Part shown: positions 59,440-64,000 of the stretch, in pieces | Layout: each line of letters begins with the position of its first letter | Numbering within the stretch: position 1 is the first letter of the stretch | Source of the DNA: Trichostrongylus colubriformis | Taxonomy: Eukaryota; Nematoda; Chromadorea; Rhabditida; Trichostrongylidae | DNA length: 64,000 bases | Assembly (NCBI GenBank): GCA_963978905.1 | Contig: OZ022259.1 | Span: 9,734,001 to 9,798,000 of the forward strand | Direction: 5' to 3' | Notes under the pieces: model-generated | Database searches by the model: none | What the model was told of the DNA's origin: nothing | The model's input: the letters and a program-made list of their open reading frames with translations, nothing else | Program-made: the position numbers and the translations under genes

Positions 59440-62290
59440 GTAAATGTCGATTTCGTTGGTCCGTCCCTTGCACGGTTAAAATAGACGGAAGTGGAGCTCG
59501 CCTACTCTTCTTCTCCCTGGCGTCAGTCCCGCGCCATTGCGGGGTCCACTGTTCTATCAGTTGCAGCCATTTCCTTCTATCCAAGGCACCGTCTGCCGTG
59601 ACTTTTACTTCCGTAAGGTCGGTTTGATGACGTCCCTCCACCTCTTCTTTGAGACTCCTCATGGTCGCTTGCCGGGTGCTCTGAACTCTACAGCCTTCTT
59701 AACTGGGTGGTCTGCCCACTTTTTCAGCACGTGCCCATACCATTGTAGTCGCTGATTCTCAACTTCAGCTAAACTGCATAACTGCCCTGACGTCCTCGTT
59801 CCTGATCCTGTTGAAGCCACGTACCCATCTCAGCATCCTCTTCGCGGAACATAGCTGCCTCGTGATTCTTTGTTATGGGCCAGCACTCGCCGCCATAGAG
59901 CATCGCGGGTACTATCACCGATGGGTAACCACGCATTTTACAACCCTGAAGCATCGTCGATCGCATAGGATTTCTGTGAACTCTATACATTTCAGCCATG
60001 CTGTATTTATTCGAGATTTCATGGCCTGATCTACCGTACCATCCTTGTACAATCCTGGAGCACCGTCGATCGCAACGGATTTCTGTGGACTCTCCACATT
60101 TCAGCCATGCCATATCTATTTGAGATTTCACGGCCTGATCTACCGTACCATCCTTGGCTATATCACTTCTCAGGTATCGGAAGTCCTGAACCCTCTCGAT
60201 ACCTTCTCCATGGCGGTCCACGATAGACCCCGATTAGTTTTCGGAGCTTAGTACTTGACGTTGACTCATAGGCCGTTCTCTGCCAGCCTTGCCTGCCATC
60301 TCTGCACCTCCATCTGAAAATCTTCTCTGATGTTCGCTATTAGGCAATGTCGCCGGCGTATAGAATGGTCCTCAGTGGCCCTCTATGAAATCTTTCACCA
60401 TGCCATTCAGGGTGAGCGGGAAGAGGAACGGGCTCATAGCTGAGCTTCAGTGTACTCTACCGAGATTCCTACTTCCGCTGTCAGTCCCTGCGGGGTGCGT
60501 ATGACAACCTTTACCCCATCGTATGTTTTTTATACGGGAGACGAGATGCTCTGATATTTGTCGTTCTCGAAGCCCGTTTGAGATTACTGGCCGAGGCAGA
60601 CGGTCGAAAGCCTTTTCAAGGTTCAGGAAGGCTCTGTATCAGGGCTGTCGATTTTCACGGTACATTTCCATCGCTTGCCTAAGAATGAAGATGGTATCCG
60701 TGGTGGACGAACCAAGCACGAACCAGAACTGCTCCTGAGAGATGGGATGAGCTTCCTCAGTCTCAGTCAATCAGACGTTCGTACAGCTTCATGGTATAAG
60801 CTGTCAACTTAATTTCACGGTGGTTGGAGCACCGTTGCGTCCCCACTCTGCTTTAATATGAGAAAGATGTTACTGGTCTTCCAGGCATCCACAATTTTTC
60901 CTTTGACCGATACCATGTTCAGGAAGCGTGTAAAATACTCCGTCCCGTACTCTCCAAGTGCCTCCCATGCCTCGATTGGTACCCCATCTGGACCAACGGT
61001 CTTTTCATTCTTAATTTTTCCCAGCGCCTGGCGAACTTCATCCGCTGTCCAAGGGAGGATGGAGCCAGCCATAGCCTTCTTCTGTTTACTTCACTTACGA
61101 GGGAACTCTCTATTTAGAAGCCTATCGAAGTGCTTCCGCCAACTCTTTTTGACCTCTGCTGGTTTCCTCCGAATGCTACCTTCACTTTTTTTACCGCCTT
61201 GACCATCCCGATGTTTCGAGTGAAACGATCTTTCTGCATCCTTCCCAACCATCCTTTTGTACGAGGCATCCATTTCTGGTTTCTTTCGCCACAGCTGCCT
61301 TGGTGAGCCTCTTGGGCCGTTTGCAGGTGTGGAGTTGTTCCGGCGTCTTCGTTTTCTGCCACCGCTTGTATGCTTCCTTCTTCTGTTTCACTAGCCTCTG
61401 AACCTCCTCATTCCAGAGCCACTTTGCTTTGTCTCCTCTGTAGCCACCTCGGGTCTTCCCCAGCGTTTCCTTCGCGCATTTTAGAAATATCTCGGCTGCA
61501 ATGTTCCAAGTCTCCTGAGTTGGGCCGTTAGAGTCTGTAAGACCGATATCCAGTATCCTTCTTTTGAGATCATCCCTTTCGCGCAGCTTCCACCATTTCA
61601 ATCTCCGTTCGGTCTTAATCTTGTTTCTTTTGGGAGCTTTATGGCAATGTCTGCCGGGAGGGGTTTTTGTTTGGTGGTGAGTTCCTCTCCTGGCAGTACA
61701 TTAATAACCACAGTTTCAAGGGCCGGACCTCTTATCAGTATATGGCGTTACCGTTTGCCTTCCTCCACCTACAGGTAACCTTTTGACTAACTCTTTTAGC
61801 GGACTTTTGCTACAAACCGCTGAGTCGTGGGTCGCTGCGACGTCCAGTATGCTTTCTCCCTCAGCGTTTCTCACGCTCAGCCCTTCGCCTCCGTGCACCC
61901 CTAAAAGACCCCTTCTATCACTGCCGACGTGACCGTTCAGATCACCTGCTACCTGTGAGGTAATTACCTTCCAGAACTGACTTGATGGCGTCGTCCAGGT
62001 TCAGATAGAAGTCGTCCTTCTCGTGCTCGAAACGACCGGCTTGCGGTGCGTACACAGTTATTGTGGTCCAGTACTCCTCTTCTGTTTCAATTCTTATTGC
62101 CATGATTTGACCGTTGATCCTGTTCACAGCGCAGAAGCAATCTTCATGGAAATCCGCTACTGTAATGGCTACTTTGTTCCCTATAGTGTCCTCACCGTTG
62201 TAGAAGAGTTTAACTCTCTCCAATCTTCCTTGCCTTGATGGTTCTCCAGCACGTTCCTTGGAGACATGATTTCGTCGACTCACTAAGTCG
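59440..62290 (-). pseudogene. Degenerate RTE-type non-LTR retrotransposon (LINE)
   Basis: Minus strand, 5' to 3': endonuclease fragment (VAITVADFHEDCFCAVNRIN, TVYAPQAG) at 61942-62283. Next comes a linker with WNEEVQRLVKQKKEAYKRWQ at 61380-61460. The reverse transcriptase follows: GPDGVPIEAWEALGEYG at about 60950-61005, DAWKTSNI at 60870-60900, QEQFWFVLGSSTTD at about 60690-60750, LEKAFDRLPRP at about 60590-60620, LYAGDIA at about 60342-60362. The C-terminal part has VQDFRYLRSDIAKDGT at 60140-60190, PAMLYGGECWPITK at about 59868-59910, and WYGHVLKKW near 59740. Frames are broken by stops and shifts, and the active-site YADD reads YAGD, so this copy is inactive. A 109-bp internal tandem duplication lies at 59951-60168. 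Confidence 0.85.
59951..60168 (-). repeat. 109-bp tandem duplication inside the LINE
   Basis: The stretch beginning near GCATCGTCGATCGCATAGG at 59951 recurs at 60060 with moderate divergence, each ending GATCTACCGTACCATCCTTG. It duplicates the D-G-T-V-D-Q-A coding segment of the LINE. Confidence 0.85.
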
Positions 62291-62299
62291 GCAGTCTCT

Positions 62300-62655
62300 C
62301 GAGACTTCCCGGTCAGTGATCCTAGGTTGAGTCCCTATTCGAACTGACTTTTTCAGCCGCGGCCGTCCACCACTTAGCCGTCGCATACTGACCGCGGAAC
62401 TCGGGCGAGGGTTCTGCACGTCACTTCCGGGTGACGTCCTATCTTTATAACTGTTCCCTACGCGACTTTCAGACATATTAGTCTGACGGAGTTTTTTCAT
62501 CAGCCGTCCTGTCAACCCGTGCCTGGCTTTGATAAGGTCACCATTTCTGCGATCCTTGCAAGGCGGTTTTTGGCTCGACGGGGACTGAGCCCAGTGGTCT
62601 TGAATGTGCAGACTTGAGCCTACACTCTCAACCACTCGGCTATCGGAGAGAAGAG
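62300..62655 (-). mobile_element. tRNA-derived SINE-like element, family 2, copy 2
   Basis: On the minus strand, ATAGCCGAGTGGTTGAGAG at about 62623-62645 is a good A box of tRNA-Ser/Leu type, and GGGCTCAGTCCCCG lies near the B-box position. The rest aligns with 45095-45480. It abuts the LINE 5' end, so it could alternatively be the LINE's own 5' region. Confidence 0.55.
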
Positions 62656-62659
62656 CAGC

Positions 62660-63570
62660 GGTGCTGGCTGAAGGAGCAGAGCCACCAAAGAGCATCCGCA
62701 TTGGCCGCTGAAGTTAGGACCGAAACGATCGGTCCCTGACGTCTGCATGGTACCGACACTGCTCTCGGTGAACAGTGGAAGACGTAATCTACGATTTCTA
62801 CTCTGATCTCTGCGATAGCTATTTCCACCTGCCTAATAGCAACTGAAGGACGATGAATGGATTTTTTGCTTAAATTTTCAGTCTCAGTTTAAAATTTGCT
62901 TCACAAGCTACTTGGAATAGTAGATGATAACTCTTCGTGAAAACCTATACCAGTTAAAATAGTGCTGCTATAGGTGAATTGCTGATGAAGGAGACCACTT
63001 TGGACGCTTTCATATCGTCACGATGTTTTTCATGCACTGCGGTGCCGCCTTGCAGGAACTGTACGCATTTATACAAGCGGAGTCCCAGCTGACAGCTTAT
63101 TCCGATGAGTGAGAGGGAGCCACAAAGTTGCCTGCCATGAGTTTCTTCGTATTTGCCAAAGAAGAATCAGAAGGAAAGCAGATCGAATCGAGCAACCCGC
63201 CGATCTACCCTTCTCCACATTCATAACCTCAGGCAACTCTCACTACCTTATAATTTTGGAGGAAGAAGTAAGTAAAAAATGAGGTGAGAAGAGCAGTGAC
63301 TGTACTCAAGAACTTCTAACTTTTGACAAAAAAAAAAAACTAAAATTGTCTTTTAAAGTGATGGGGTCCTTGTACTATCTAACTAATGAGAAGGCTGTAC
63401 GAGTATTCAGGATTGGTATGCTTATTCATCGAAGATAATTTTATTTGCACTGGTAGGTGTCTTATATAAAAACTCTCGGACATTCAAATACAAATTGAAA
63501 GTGAATCAGATCACAGCATAAGAACCCTCAAAAATGAGTATATAAGAACCATCAGTAAGCGGCTATATTT
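62660..63570. other. No gene recognised upstream of gene F
   Basis: AT-rich sequence without supported exons or clear element termini. Confidence 0.5.
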
Positions 63571-63771
63571 ATTAGAAAGTTTTGTTCCGAACCCATAAGC
63601 ATAATCCTCAGAGTGCATGTGCGAAACATCGAAGTGTTTTCGAAAGACAACGCAATGCAGAGCAGAAAGGCTGAATCAACATGTTTTCGATAGGCCTACT
63701 GTTTTGACTTTCGACTTTGACGGTAACGTAATCCGATATTGAGCTTATTTAGGCTGAACAGATTTCCCGTG

Positions 63772-63779
63772 TATATAAA
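63772..63779 (+). promoter_or_regulatory. TATA box of gene F
   Basis: TATATAAA; the TATAAA core starts 37 nt before the ATG as in gene E. About 200 bp further upstream is also homologous to gene E (GTGCATG...CTGTTTTGACTTT). Confidence 0.7.
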
Positions 63780-63810
63780 GGCTCTCAGTGAACTTGGATC
63801 ACTACGTCCA

Positions 63811-63868
63811 ATGTTGCTCTGCTTGGGAATCATACTTAGCCTTTCATGTACAGTTGCTCAGCGGACAG
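63811..63868 (+). CDS. Array gene F: first exon only, cut by the window end
   Basis: A 58-nt first exon, the same length and exit phase (1) as gene D exon 1, followed by a GTAAGA donor. It encodes a signal peptide MLLCLGIILSLSCTVAQ and the next two residues. Sequence and promoter are closest to D and E. The remaining exons must lie beyond the right edge of the window, so the array continues. Confidence 0.8.
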
Positions 63869-64000
63869 GTAAGAATACTATTTTATTGAAATTATCATTA
63901 TAGCGATTAGGTACATGATGGTTTTGTTGTTGTCGATAACAGCTACATACGAAATAAAGGGCTTTCGACTACCATCGATATTAGATTGACATTATGCCCC

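Overview
This window reads as nuclear DNA of a parasitic clade V (strongylid, hookworm-like) nematode. The genes are split by short and long introns with nematode-type TTTCAG acceptors, there is a likely spliced-leader acceptor just before one start codon, and the DNA between genes is packed with degenerate nematode-type transposons (mariner, RTE-type LINE, Penelope-like element, many MITEs). The species assignment is inference; no species-diagnostic sequence was recognised.

Layout. 1-3.4 kb: no gene, repeat debris. 3.4-8.55 kb (+): a 13-exon HEN1-type small-RNA 2'-O-methyltransferase (henn-1/HENMT1 orthologue), reconstructed with every splice phase agreeing. 8.6-17.1 kb: MITEs, one possible small membrane protein (- strand), one orphan terminal exon. 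17.2-63.9 kb: a + strand tandem array of six members (A to F) of one multi-exon secreted-protein family, separated and interrupted by transposons. A (17176-20060, first exon not found), B (25809-32873), C (36513-38891), D (42427-45681), E (50682-53556) and F (first exon only, 63811-63868, cut by the window end). 38.9-42.1 kb, 46.2-50.3 kb, 54.3-63.1 kb: mobile elements, including a fold-back mariner, a Penelope-like element, a mariner with intact ends and a long RTE-type LINE.

The array is the most interesting part. Where exon 1 is found (B-F) it encodes a signal peptide ending Ala-Gln; then come one to three low-complexity exons (Pro-, Pro/Thr- or Thr/Arg-rich). A constant four-exon C-terminal module follows, with exon lengths 80, 97-100, 69-72 and 96-162 nt and phases 0-2, 2-0, 0-0, 0-stop. 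The last exon ends in a conserved Tyr-Cys near the C-terminus. The low-complexity part varies between genes while the module is conserved, and C joins a B-like N-terminus to a D/E-like C-terminus. I do not recognise the family by name. B to F have a TATA box 37-42 nt before the ATG, which suggests very short untranslated leaders and no trans-splicing, unlike the henn-1 gene. Exon boundaries are my reading of splice signals, phases and alignment between paralogues; no transcript evidence was available.
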